64,000 nucleotides of DNA from Batillaria attramentaria (lineage: Eukaryota > Mollusca > Gastropoda > Batillariidae). Shown here in pieces: positions 27,669 through 38,950 of this stretch. The DNA is taken from NCBI GenBank assembly GCA_018292915.2, contig JACVVK020000017.1, positions 2,028,501 to 2,092,500 on the forward strand. Direction: 5' to 3'. Positions within the stretch are counted from its first letter, which is position 1. Each line of letters opens with the position of its first letter. The position numbers were made by a program, and so were the translations under genes. The notes under the pieces were generated by a model. It did not search any database, was not told where the DNA came from, and was given only the letters and a program-made list of their open reading frames with translations.

Positions 27669-27860
27669 TTGTGTTTCTGTCAGTCTCTCTATCTCTCTCT
27701 CTCTCTTTTATTTTTTTCCAACGGCAAGTTCTAAAATTGATCTGCAGACTAACACCTTCGACCGTTCGCAAGTAAAGGTCATTTTAGTTACGGTTTAGTT
27801 TATTTCTCTGTCTGCCTGCCTGTCTCTGTCTCTCTCTGCCTCTCTCTGTCTGTTGGGAGC
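27380..27860. repeat. (CT)n/(CTGT)n pyrimidine arrays with two LINE-tail copies
   Basis: CT- and CTGT-rich arrays alternate with two copies of a 70-bp unit beginning ACGGCAAGTTCTAA and ending CGCAAGTAAAGGTCATTTTA (about 27522-27590 and 27721-27790). A related unit closes the LINE fragment at 29513-29588, so these are probably LINE 3' ends. Confidence 0.7.
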
Positions 27861-28309
27861 GGGTGGGAGGGGGTGGGGGGTGGGGACTACTATCCAAGAT
27901 TGTAGTTACCTCGTGATCTGTGATTATCAGACCAAAAATAACTGAGCTGAGCTAAGTACCACTGTCTCTGTATTTGTTTGTGTCCTAACAAAAGATTTCT
28001 TAGCTGAATGCGTGTGAGTAAATCATTTTGTTTTGTCTGCTGGGGTCTCCTAAGCATATTTCGATCATTTTGTCGATATTCTTATTGATAGCGAGTGTTT
28101 GCTGTTACAAACAAAAGACAAAAAAGACATTCAGGGTACTTCTCTAAAAGAGGCATTTTGTACTTTGTGCAATGTCATCGCTGAAAGAGTTTGTAGCGGA
28201 TTCGGTGGAAATTTCCTACCACTTCCAAAATGGTGGCTACAACTATGATATGGTAGAAACTGCACCGACATGCGCACCGTTTAGGCAGGCACTTGTGCAG
28301 GATAAAAGA

Positions 28310-28715
28310 ATCCAACCGGTTAACTGCTGACGGCTTTAACGTCCTTTTCCACCACAAAAGGGTGTTACCAAAGACGTGGCAACGCGTCGAAAGCCAGGCA
28401 CAAATTGTTAGCTCCTCAAGGAATCGAACTTATGACCTTAAGCATCGACAGTTCAACAGTCTTCAAGCTGTGGGCAGTCCTGGTTCCCGTCTCTCCTTCC
28501 TCATCAGTCTGAATGCTCGGGTCGTGAGTTCGAATCTCGCCTGGGGCCAAATATTTGTGCTAGACTGTTTCTCGTTGTCCCGTTTTTTTACCTGAGCGCC
28601 GTGAGCACTCAGTTAGGGTGGAGCTGTGCGTTATATCAAGTCTCCATCATCATCATCATCACATCACTCATATGTGGTGGAAAAGGACGTTAAAATCCCA
28701 AACACCCTCCCACCT
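28310..28715. mobile_element. nested family A SINE pieces
   Basis: 28310-28440 resembles a degraded minus-strand family A copy. 28511-28715 is a plus-strand copy whose middle is interrupted by about 90 bp ending in (ATC)n; the 3' part resumes at ATGTGGTGGAAAAGGACGTT. Confidence 0.6.
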
Positions 28716-28732
28716 CCTCATCAGTCTGAGGA

Positions 28733-28960
28733 CGCTTATCGTTCTGCACTGGAATTCGAACTCCCGACTTTTAGCATCGCCTGAAGCCCACTACCAGCCA
28801 AAGGCTGTACCGGTTCCCCTCTCTCCGAGTCGCTGAGTCGGCGGACGCACGCTCATCACTCTGCACCGTGATTCGAACTCGCGACCTCCAGCATCGAAAG
28901 CCGGGTCCAACGCCGGCAGAATACCACTGAGCTATGAGCTGTCTCGGCTGCCTTCTCCGG
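28733..28960 (-). repeat. tandem tRNA-like monomers (two units)
   Basis: On the minus strand each ~110-bp unit has an A-box-like TAGCTCAGTGGTAT (clear in one unit) and a B-box-like GAGTTCGAATC. Two further related units lie at 29600-29860, separated by a LINE fragment and a (GT)n array. Confidence 0.6.
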
Positions 28961-28969
28961 CTCATTTTC

Positions 28970-29373
28970 AATCTTAAACATCTCATTCTCAATCAAAAAC
29001 TTAAAGTGTTAGAAATTCTTTCCCTACAGTGCCACTTTCAATTTAACAAAGGAATGTTTATGTACAAACTCCGCAAAAAGTTAGTTCCGGAATATCTTGC
29101 ATGTACTCTGTCAGAATCCACATCCATAGACTCTAGGTTAGGACTAACTTTTAAAATCCCCCGTCCCCGCATTGACATGTATAAAAGTAGTTTCGCATTT
29201 TCCGGAACTTCATTGTGGAATTCTCTTCCTGTCCATGTTAGGCACAGTCGGTCAGCCTCATCGTTTAAAAGCAGCCTCTTCAATTATCTATTAGCCAACA
29301 AATAACAAATAATCATAAAAATAGGTACCACACGTTTACATAAATATGGACATACTAGTCCATGCATGTGATA

Positions 29374-29447
<74 letters not shown>

Positions 29448-29588
29448 GTTTCTTGTTCCAGGTTTAAGTATGTTCGATCATTTGGCTTTTTTGTTTAGTT
29501 GTTTGTTCTTCAAAACGGCAAGTTTGAAAATTTGTTGCAAGACCAAAACTTCCACCGTTTTCAAATAAAGTTATTTCAATTTCAATTT
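28970..29588 (+). mobile_element. non-LTR retrotransposon 3' fragment
   Basis: The last ~110 codons of a LINE reverse-transcriptase ORF end at the TAA at 29303-29305 and contain the C-terminal signature FSGTSLWNSLPVHVRH, then SFKSSLFNYLL. A (GT)n array (29377-29446) and a 3' end with AATAAAGT and a TTTCAA tail follow. The start is truncated. Confidence 0.75.
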
Positions 29589-29599
29589 CTTAAGGCGGC

Positions 29600-29860
29600 C
29601 ACTCATCGCTCTAGACTTTGATTCGAGCTCAGTCGCGGCCCCTCAGTAGCATCGAAAGCCCAACGCTATACCACTGAGCTACTGATGAGCTGTCTCCGGG
29701 TTGCCCTCTCTCTCATTCTCAATCTTAGGACGATCACACCGGCATCGCTCTGTACTGGGATTTGAACTCACGACCTTAATGATCAAGCATTGGAAACGTA
29801 ACGCTCCACCAGCTATGGGCAGTTCTGTCTCAGCTGCCTCACCTGTCTGCAGACACACGT
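29600..29860 (-). repeat. tandem tRNA-like monomers (two further units)
   Basis: These units share GAGCTGTCTC, the CTCATTCTCAATCTTA segment and B-box-like TTCGA/TTTGAACTC with the 28733-28960 pair. Confidence 0.55.
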
Positions 29861-30472
29861 ACGACTCGATCATCGTTCTGTACTTGAGCGGCGCTTGCAG
29901 CGGAATTCGTGTCGTGCACGTGTGAAAAGCGTGATCAGTCGAACAGCGGTTCCACACTGACATTCACACTTCCCCCGGGACGTCAGCTTTGCGTTATTGT
30001 GTCAAGTAACGCCCATTCTTACCGTCTGGTAAATTCTGGTAAAAAAAAAAAACACCCTATAACACCATGAGTTTGACCGGCACTTGGGTCCTTTTCTCCA
30101 GATGGGATGCTGACTAGTGATACATCCGGTTCATGCGCGATTGCCTGGAAAAAGGTTCTAAGTGGTGTGACTGATAACCGTTAAAAGCCTCTTCCCACCT
30201 CCCCCCTCCCCTCCCCTCCCCTCCCTCTCCCTTTAGACGCTGGTGGCATGGCTGGGTGATATATCGTGGAAATGCGCGATGGTAGAAACCGTTTCCGCGA
30301 GGTACAGTCTGTAAGACCACCTGCTGAAATAGCGAAGGGAGGACGAAGTGACGCACGCTCACCAGCGCCTTATATGGGCAGTTTGCTGGATTCTTTGCGT
30401 CAGGGGAAGCAATTCAGTTAAAGGCGGAGTGGCGCGGTGGTGGTGAGTGGTGGTGGAGAGGAGGTGGCGGTG

Positions 30473-30560
30473 TGTGTGTGCGTGTGTGTGTGTGTGTGCG
30501 TGTGTGTGTGTGTGTGTGCGTGTGTATGTGTGTGTGTGTGTGTGTGGGGGGGGGGGGGGA
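30473..30560. repeat. (TG)n with CG variants followed by a G-run
   Basis: About 70 bp of TG/CG steps end in a run of about 15 Gs. Confidence 0.92.
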
Positions 30561-31011
30561 TAAAGTTTGAAGTTTGTTCTCGACTGATTAAGGAAGGTAC
30601 TGTGTTTAGCAGACTGAGGCCGCAAAGGTTAAGTTTGAAAATACGTGGCGTGCACGCAAGCACGCATGCACACACTGACCGTCAACCACTAGCACCGACA
30701 GCAGACTACTGCTGTGATTTTTGATCAGTAGCACAAGTGACAGACATCAGCATGTACACTGACACTGGAACTGATTCAACAGTGACAGCCCCCTCCCCTC
30801 CCCTCCCTTCCTCCCCCCCCCCCACCTCACCTCCGAACTCCTTCAAGAGAGAGAGAGACTCAGAGAGAGAGAGAGAGACGATATGATATGGTTTATTCGG
30901 TATAGGCTGACGGCCCATTCGAATTGGGGAAGGTGGAGCAAAGGGATGTACAACATTGCCGATGTAGTCAACATGTACAACAGCATTGTCATTTACACCG
31001 CGTCATGGTAA

Positions 31012-31017
<6 letters not shown>

Positions 31018-31070
<53 letters not shown>

Positions 31071-31142
31071 TGATTTTTTTAACAAGGAAAAAAAATTAGG
31101 AACAACCCTGTTTTCAGTCTTTTGTTCTTGCTAAACTACTGG

Positions 31143-31202
<60 letters not shown>

Positions 31203-31232
31203 CTGACACACACACACACACACACACACACA
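31018..31232. repeat. (AG)n and (AC)n arrays
   Basis: (AG)n at 31018-31066 and (AC)n at 31144-31232 (one short CTG interruption) are separated by an AT-rich spacer. Confidence 0.95.
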
Positions 31233-31723
31233 CCAATATCCATTTCTCCGAGTCCCGCACTCCCGAAAGATCTGATTTATCTAATTTCGCCGAACGTCAA
31301 CCGCCGTCGCCGTTGTCAGTCAACAGACCATCATGTCGGATCAAACACAATGGCGGCCAGTTTGACCAGATTGACTCGCTAGTGTACTCGCTTCCGCCAC
31401 ATTGCTTCCAATTACGCCGTCTGTCGCTTCTGCCGTTGCCAGTCAGTTTCCAGATCGCAGGGAACTGATTCCTATTACAGGTCGGGTGGAGGTGGAATCT
31501 GATTGCGGTGGGGGGTGGGGGCGGGAAAAAAAAAGAAGGTTGCTATGGACACATGTGCGTAAGCAGAAGAACACTTATATTAGCTGCCTGCATTTACCCA
31601 CTTAACTTGATCTTGCCTACCCCTGACCGTGACCCGCGTCATGCGAAAGAGTGTACAGTAGAACCCGCCTGTGACGGCCCAAACTCCAAGACAGCAGACT
31701 GGAAACACAATGGTCTTTGTGAC

Positions 31724-31724
<1 letters not shown>

Positions 31725-31771
<47 letters not shown>
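31725..31771. repeat. (TG)n microsatellite
   Basis: About 47 bp of TG followed by a GGGGAGG-type G-rich stretch. The preceding 31531-31640 is a diverged relative of the 37.4/37.9 kb duplication unit. Confidence 0.92.
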
Positions 31772-31772
<1 letters not shown>

Positions 31773-31807
31773 GGGGGAGGGGGGAGGCGAGGTGGACCTT
31801 TGCAGTT

Positions 31808-32126
31808 TTTTTTTTAACTACATGTACTTTATTATCCCTTTCGGGAAATTCGGGCTACTTCCCCCAGGGGAAGCGCGTCGCCGCGGTGCTCCGCCACCCG
31901 ATACCTATCCTATAATTTTTACAATTATGCTGGGGGAGGAAAGCCGGAAAAACCTGGAGATAAACCCCCGCTGAGCAGCCCGGCCGCCAGGAAAAACCGG
32001 TATCACATATCACAAGCTCGACCTGGACTCGAACCTACGTTTCATCGCCGTGACATTGGTGACGGCCGTTCAGCAGCGCAGCGGCTAAATCCGACGCGCT
32101 GCCTATTAGGCCACCGCTTACCCCAA
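31808..32126 (-). mobile_element. family L tRNA-headed SINE
   Basis: On the minus strand the head reads GGTGGCCTAATAGGCAGCGC (A-box region) and GGTTCGAGTCC (B box). The 3' end contains TCCCGAAAGGGATAATAAAG and a short A-run. A single copy is seen in this window. Confidence 0.75.
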
Positions 32127-32139
32127 TAGAGTTTATTAT

Positions 32140-32740
32140 TATGAACTAGTGGATGTTACCCGGCTTTGTCCGGACTGGTAATCTGCAGAAGTACCGCGGG
32201 AACTGTTCAAACATACAGACAAGATGACAAATCGCGCAGACAGCGCTTGAACATACTTGCACAATGGGAGGTAATCGATGCGAAGTCGCCGAACTGAACG
32301 ATGGAGTTACTTTCCGTGGACCTTAAGAATGATTGAGGTAACCGGTGCAATATAGAACAGCTGTTTAAAGGTGGATGATAACTTTAATTTGACGACTTTC
32401 TGAGATTTTGTTTTCCGCCAGATTCTGTCAGGAGTCCCTTTGAGTACAGCCACCAGTTTCGATCGCAATGTGAGAACTGTTAATCAGGTTTTGTTGCAGA
32501 CGACCGTGGAATGAGGGGGTATGTGGTCGCTGCCAACATTGCCAAAAAACGGAATACTGGAATTTGTTGAAATTTAATCTACACATAAGTCTATGGCTGC
32601 CTGTTTTTTTGTGAATTTTTTTGGTGAATTTTAAAACATTTCTAGGGTGTCATCTGCAACGTTATGTGTACCGGTAATCGGTAGATATAGCGTTTTCCTC
32701 CAGAATTTCAGTGGCATCTCTGGTACGTAGCCTGTATTGA
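32140..32740 (+). mobile_element. family M dispersed repeat, contiguous copy
   Basis: About 600 bp matched by 53880-54145 and 54885-55115, where the same unit is split by 735 bp of other sequence. Landmarks: GCGAAGTCGCCGAACTGA, CAGACGACCGTGGAATGAGG, AGGGTGTCATC(T/C)GCAACG. No ORF. Confidence 0.75.
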
Positions 32741-32950
32741 AGATGCACTGTCCGCCATATTTGCGCGCCGAGTGACGTAGTACAGCCAATCAGAATCTGT
32801 TGTGGAAACCACAGTCACAGTTGCGGGTATTTGAAATCCAGGTTGCTGGGATGACGCCACAACGACGGACCCCCCCCCCCCCACCCCAAATCAAAAGTGT
32901 GTCACAACTGTGGACAGCACTGTGGCGCTCCGCAGTGCCCAGTTAAGAGC

Positions 32951-32972
32951 CAGTGTGTGTGTGTGTGTGTGT

Positions 32973-33044
<72 letters not shown>
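32951..33044. repeat. (TG)n microsatellite
   Basis: About 94 bp of TG with one GA interruption. Confidence 0.95.
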
Positions 33045-33045
<1 letters not shown>

Positions 33046-33310
33046 CAAACATCACAGAGAGATCTATAAACAATCACGACATGGGTTAAAACACTCTAAG
33101 TAATGAGAAACACCTTTAAGTAACAGGGGGGTCCAACAACTATAGGAGGGGTCCATTAACTTTAAAGTTATTAGACCGAGGGGGTCCAAGTACTATGGGG
33201 GGTATAACAACTTTATGACACCGGCTTCACGTTTGTCAGGCATACAACACCCCTGTCGAAAACTGTTCATCGAATGCGATTAATCCAAGAACGGTAATCC
33301 GCGCATAAGA

Positions 33311-33350
33311 ATCACAGACGTAAAGAGATAGATCTCTATACGTCTGTGAT
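33311..33350. repeat. 40-bp near-perfect palindrome
   Basis: Arms ATCACAGACGTA and TACGTCTGTGAT enclose AGAGAT-AG-ATCTCT, giving a 19-position stem with one mismatch pair and a 2-nt loop. The 8-bp repeat ATAAGAAT lies at 33305-33312 and 33349-33356. Confidence 0.9.
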
Positions 33351-33542
33351 AAGAATCATTTGAGTCATTTGGGACACAATATAGCATCTGAAACCATTTT
33401 GGTGACGCGGGCTGACGTGTATACATGTATGTATGTTGTTCAACGTACCTAGAACAGTTACCACGTACTGAGAAGACGACGTTAGTTGGTTGCGGACTGA
33501 ACACCAACTAGACAGCGCTGATTGGTGGCTGTTCTTAGCGAC

Positions 33543-34324
33543 TTGGTAGTAAGTACTTGTAGAACAAGCAAATATATTGGTAGTAATTACTCGTAGAACA
33601 AGCAAATATATTGGTAGTAAGTACTCGTAGAACAAGCAAATATATTGGTAGTAAGTACTTGTAGAACAAGCAAATATATTGGTAGTAAGTACTTGTAGAA
33701 CAAGCAAATATATTGGTAGTAAGTACTTGTAGAACAAGCAAATATATTGGTAGTAAGTACTCGTAGAACAAGCAAATATATTGGTAGTAAGTACTTGTAG
33801 AACAAGCAAATATATTGGTAGTAAGTACTTGTAGAACAAGCAAATATATTGGTAGTAAGTACTTGTAGAACAAGCAAATATATTGGTAGTAATTACTTGT
33901 AGAACAAGCAAATATATTGGTAGTAATTACTTGTAGAACAAGCAAATATATTGGTAGTAAGTACTCGTAGAACAAGCAAATATATTGGTAGTGAGTACTC
34001 GTAGAACAAGCAAATATATTGGTAGTAAGTACTTGTAGAACAAGCAAATATATTGGTAGTAAGTACTTGTAGAACAAGCAAATATATTGGTAGTAAGTAC
34101 TTGTAGAACAAGCAAATATATTGGTAGTAAGTACTTGTAGAACAAGCAAATATATTGGTAGTAAGTACTTGTAGAACAAGCAAATATATTGGTAGTAAGT
34201 ACTTGTAGAACAAGCAAATATATTGGTAGTAAGTACTTGTAGAACAAGCAAATATATTGGTAGTAAGTACTTGTAGAACAAGCAAATATATTGGTAGTAA
34301 GTACTTGTAGAACAAGCAAATAAA
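33543..34324. repeat. 34-bp minisatellite, 23 units
   Basis: The unit starts TTGGTAGTAAGTACTTGTAG and ends AACAAGCAAATATA. It is 34 bp long and repeated about 23 times, with few variants (ACTT/ACTC, AAG/AAT, TAA/TGA). Because 34 is not a multiple of 3, each minus-strand frame reads the same 34-residue repeat (ORFs up to 341 residues). These are not genes. Confidence 0.97.
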
Positions 34325-34571
34325 TAAAAGCGACATAAAAGGGACAGAAACCACTTCACTTTCACAAAGGAGGGGCACGGGTCAACCCTGACGTCTCGGC
34401 TTTCGCCTTCCTCAGGACACAAACAAATGGGACATAACTTCAACAAACAAAAGGTAACTCTGCTGACATACTGACATACACGGCGCAAGGAAAAAAAAAA
34501 AAAAAAAAAGAAAGAAAGAAAGAAAGAAAGATACGGAAGCGTGAGGCCAAAGAAAGTCATTTTTTTCTACT

Positions 34572-34692
34572 ACTAGAAGCCTCAAAGTCTCGAAACTGGT
34601 CGCAATGGCCAACACAAATATCTAATCATTTGGCAAACAACCTTAGAGCTCCGTACGCTGCAGTTATTCACCTCAGAACTCATCACGAACAT
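34572..34692 (+). repeat. dispersed repeat P
   Basis: It shares GAAGCC(T/G)CAAAGTC(T/A)CGAA and about 110 bp with 3706-3825. It is followed by a family B SINE. Confidence 0.55.
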
Positions 34693-34696
34693 AGAT

Positions 34697-34992
34697 CATT
34701 CGGGCCGATCGTCGGGGGTTGTTCTCTCCGGGTACTCCGGCTTCCTCCCCCTCTGCTTTGGAAATGTTCAGCCCATCAAATTTGAAAAAACAAATGCAAT
34801 TCTAAATTCCGAAACTTAAATAGCTGAGCTGTCCCATCGCACCACGTGACTGATTGTAATGTGTTGATATCCAGAGTGTGAGAGAATGCGTGTGATTCAC
34901 GTGAGCGTGCGTGTTGGGTTCGGTTCGCGGCGCTTTGAGCCGATTCATGACATTGGGTAAAGCGCCCATACAATACTCATTATCATTATCAT
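34697..34992 (+). mobile_element. family B SINE lacking its tRNA-like head
   Basis: It starts inside the core (ATTCGGGCCGATCGTCGGGG) and runs through the GGCGCTTT...AAAGCGCC hairpin to an ATT/ATC tail. The intact 3' end with 5' truncation fits LINE-type reverse transcription. Confidence 0.85.
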
Positions 34993-35449
34993 GATCATAG
35001 ATCAGCCGAATTTACGAAATTGTAAAGTGCACTAAAAATATAACATGCTCTCGTTACTTGTCAATACAGTGACACATCGCGACATTGTAACTGTTTATTT
35101 TTTTTTTCTCCTTCTAGTAATTACCATCCCCAAGGTCGACTCCAAAATGAGCTTTAGCCATTAGAGAGAAAGAAAATTATGAATCAGTTTTTGTTTTTTG
35201 TTTTTTTTAAAGACTGACGTGTTACCGGATTTCACTGACAGTGCCAGTTTTAGTGATTAAGACATCGACGACAGAAAAAAAGCACAGAACCCACTGCCTA
35301 TAGGTATACATACTTGTTATAATCACGATGGCAAATGAGATATTTTGACTGTTACGACTGACGATTACAGCTGACAAATACAATGAAGATACATTCGGTC
35401 CGGTACATTCAGTTCATGCCAGTGCCACTTCAAGATTTTTACACCGGGA

Positions 35450-35911
35450 TATTTATGGCATTTCGTCATTTCGTCACTTTGATGGCACTCTCCCACCATA
35501 CCTTTCAGCTTCACTTGTCACACCGTCGCGAACGCCCCGGTCGTCGTCCGAGAGGCTTCTCAAAATCCCCAAGCGCAACCTGAAATCTTTTGGCGAGCGC
35601 TCTTTCAGTTTTACCGCTCCAGCCGTTTGGAACTCTCTGCCTGCAGATCTGAGAAATGTGCCCTCACGTTCTGTTTTCAAGAGCAATCTGAAAACGTTCC
35701 TTTTTTCTGCAAAGCTTTCCAGTAATTCCCTCAGCCGTGTGTTGGTCTTTGTTGCTTGAGCGGCGTGAGGCCACAAATAACTAACACCAGTAATTTTTTA
35801 ACTAGTCAGTTTCACCAGTGTATGTCTGTTCATCGTTGTACAATGTGCGTGAGTGTGAGTGAGTGATAGGCGCATAGAATTTTATTTAAAGAAATGCGCC
35901 CTAGAAATACC

Positions 35912-35944
<33 letters not shown>

Positions 35945-35945
35945 G
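35450..35945 (+). mobile_element. non-LTR retrotransposon 3' fragment
   Basis: A frame without ATG encodes the LINE C-terminal signature (RSFSFTAPAVWNSLPADLRN, then SVFKSNLKTFLF). The 3' region has GCGCCCTAGAAATACC and a pure (ATT)n tail at 35918-35943. Confidence 0.75.
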
Positions 35946-36189
35946 ATGCCATTCCTACGCTGGGAAAAGCTCATGCGCGCTCTACTCCGTCTCCTAGTGT
36001 CGTCATTCGGACCGTTCCATTCTATGAACGCCCCCCTCCCCCCTCCCTCACCCCAAAGGGAGAAAAAAGAAGAAAGAAAACAAATCCCCAAATCAGAAAT
36101 CAAAACAAAAACAAACAAACAAACAATCAATCGAACAATCACACCCCCCCCCCCCCCAAACGAAAAAGTCTCTACCACCACCACCACCA

Positions 36190-36191
36190 CC

Positions 36192-36265
<74 letters not shown>

Positions 36266-36343
36266 ACCACCACCACCACCACCACCACCACCACCACCAC
36301 CAACAACAACAACACACACACACACACCACCACCACCACCACC

Positions 36344-36395
<52 letters not shown>

Positions 36396-36466
36396 ACCAC
36401 CACCACCACCACCACCACCAACAACACACACACACACACACCACCACCACCACCACCACCACCACC

Positions 36467-36530
<64 letters not shown>

Positions 36531-36604
36531 ACCACCACCACCACCACCACCAACAACAACAACACACACACACACACACCACCACCACCACCACCACCAC
36601 CACC

Positions 36605-36674
<70 letters not shown>

Positions 36675-36692
36675 ACCACCACCACCACCACC

Positions 36693-36724
<32 letters not shown>

Positions 36725-36725
36725 A
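36190..36725. repeat. higher-order (AC)n/(ACC)n/(AAC)n array
   Basis: About 535 bp of alternating blocks: long (AC)n, (ACC)n, a short AAC/AC bridge, (ACC)n, then (AC)n again, in three to four cycles of roughly 110-160 bp. ORFs of up to 302 residues across it are Thr/His/Pro or Val/Cys/Gly runs without meaning. Confidence 0.97.
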
Positions 36726-37354
36726 AACAAGAACAAAAAACAAACGTCCAGCACGTATTCAGTTTAGTTCACTTCAATATACTTCAATTTATCAATTCTA
36801 CAATGGGAAAAGCCCATACGCACTCCACCCCATCTCTCAGGTGTCCCCTCAGTATCGTGTTTCGGGCTGTTCCACTCCTTTAACGAGACCCCCCCTCCCC
36901 CACCCCACCCCGCATTCCCGGAAAAGCAAAACCAAACCAACCAAACAAACAAACAAACCCCGACAACAACAACAACAACAACAACAAAAACGGACCAAAA
37001 GCACTGTAAACAAACAAAGAAACACAATGAAAACACCAGCACCAACCAACCAACAAACAAACAAACAAACAAACACACCAGCCCCACATCCCACCCATCA
37101 CTCCCCTTCTTCCACTAATCCCCTTCTGCGTCAGTACTTCAGTACTCGCCTGCTCTTCCAGGCCGAAAACACTTCAGAAACTGACCGCACGATCTCACAT
37201 TTACGCCGGCTAACACTGCTGACATTTCCAGACCAAAAAAACAAAACAAACAAAAACAAACAAAGCCCTTTGAGAGACTGACCACACGGACTCACTATTA
37301 TCCCGGCTTTGCAGCTAGTTTGCAGTAAATTAATAAACTGCGATGATGCACCCC

Positions 37355-37878
37355 GCGGTCGTATTATCGGAAACACAAAAGGGAGACCATTAAGACGTCA
37401 CACAAAAAGATGGGTTGCTATGGACACTGCAACGTAAGCAGAAGAATGCTTGACCTATTCCTCACCTTCGCCCACTGGTCTTGACCGTGAATGTGGTAAA
37501 CACACGGAAGCGTAAAAACAGAGATAAACAAACGTCATTCAGTAGGGTGTTGGTGGATAACAGTGACAGTAGTTGGAACTTGTAGTCATAAACTCACGCC
37601 TGAAAGTTAGGCAACCGTTGCTTTGGAATCCACAACATTGTTTTTAATAACTCGCAAGTCATAATCACACTCATGAAATCAATTCCTCTCGTGCTGGTGT
37701 TATCACGTCCATGGCATTTGGATATTCCTCCATGCCCCAGACACGGAAACAATCTTTGAATCTTTGAATATAATCTTTGAATCTTTGAATATAATCTTTG
37801 AATCTTTGAATATAATCTTTGAATCTTTGAATAAAATCTTTGAATAAAATCTCTTTGAATAAAATGTGGTAAATACAC
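37355..37878 (+). repeat. segmental tandem duplication, unit 1 (empty SINE site)
   Basis: A ~520-bp unit running from the CACAAAAGGGAGACC segment through GATGGGTTGCTATGGACACT to a minisatellite of TCTTTGAATATAATCTTTGA-like repeats at 37752-37865. It is repeated at 37900-38950. The SINE of unit 2 is absent here. Confidence 0.85.
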
Positions 37879-37899
37879 GAAAGCGTAAACTGCTTTCAG

Positions 37900-38950
37900 T
37901 ATGCACCCGGTTGTATTGTCGCAAACACAAAAGAAAGACCATTAAACCATTACACAAAAAGATGGGTTGCTATGGACACTGCAACGTAAGCAGAAGAATG
38001 CTTAACCTGTTCCCCACTTTCGCCAACTGGTCTTTTTTTTTTTTTTTTTTTTTTGCCCCAACTCTCTTTGCCAGCTCCAGTGGTGTTCCTCCTAGGTCAT
38101 GGGTGAAATCCACGGAGGGCTCGAAAGCTGGGGCAATTATTATTATGCATGAGAATGGAGATGAGGATGATGGTAAGATGATGCCATGGAGGTCCTTGTG
38201 GTTTGGGACTGCGGGACAGGGCCGCATGCCACGCTTCCTGTCATAAATATACCGGCGTTCACCAGGCCCTGGAACTACGGCACCTGCGGTGCCGGCCGTG
38301 TAATCATCCACATTGTAAGACGTGTCATACCAAGGGAAGCACCCCCAAAGTCGCACCCGTGAAGTGGGTGAATCTCGGCTGTGTGGCAACAGCCTCCCCA
38401 TTGGGTCCATAGCACACCCGCTCTGGGTAGGAGCCGACCTAGGTAGGAAAACTCCCGCTTGCCTCGGCTGGGATTCGAACCCGAGTTTCCCGGTCCATGG
38501 TCCGAAGTGATAACCACTACACCACAGGGGCCGGTGCGCCCACTGGTCTTGACCGTGAATGTGGTAAACACATGAAAGCGTAAAAACAAGGAGATAAACA
38601 AACGTCATTCAGTAGGGTGCCGGTGGATAACAGATAACAGTGACAGTAGTTGGAACTTGTAGTCATGAACTCACGCCTGAAAGTTAGGCAACCCTTGCTT
38701 TGGAATCCACAACATTGTTGTTTATAACGCGCAAGTCATAATCACACTCATGAAATCAATTCCACTCGTGCTGGTGTTATCGCGTCCATTGCATTTGGAT
38801 ATTCCTCCATGCCCCAGACAGGGAAAAAATCTTTGAAGTTTTGAATAAAATCTTTGAATCTCTGAATATAATCTTTGAATCTTTGAATAAAATCTTTGAA
38901 TAAAATCTCTTTGAATAAAATCTTTGAATCTTTCAATAAAATCTATGAAA
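37900..38950 (+). repeat. segmental tandem duplication, unit 2 (carries a SINE)
   Basis: Same order as unit 1, including CTGCAACGTAAGCAGAAGAA, the later GATAACAGTGACAGTAGTTG segment and the TCTTTGAAT minisatellite (38826-38945). Unit 2 is longer because a family C SINE sits at 38034-38536. Confidence 0.85.
38034..38536 (-). mobile_element. family C tRNA-headed SINE in duplication unit 2
   Basis: It is nearly identical in layout to 17883-18390, with a T-run at its left end. Target duplication CGCC(A/C)ACTGGTCTT flanks it at about 38021-38033 and 38537-38550, and the unoccupied sequence CGCCCACTGGTCTTGACCGT is present in unit 1 near 37469. Confidence 0.95.

Noticed and set aside
33543..34324. 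CRISPR-like array
   Set aside because: Units are contiguous 34-bp repeats without unique spacers, in animal nuclear DNA.
33535..34560. 341-residue minus-strand ORF with Ile/Tyr/Leu-rich repeats
   Set aside because: It is the translation of the 34-bp minisatellite plus a T-rich flank. The same 34-residue repeat appears in all frames, so it carries no coding evidence.
35859..36767. 302-residue plus-strand and 290-residue minus-strand ORFs
   Set aside because: Both read the (AC)n/(ACC)n array and contain only Thr-His-Pro or Val-Cys-Gly runs.
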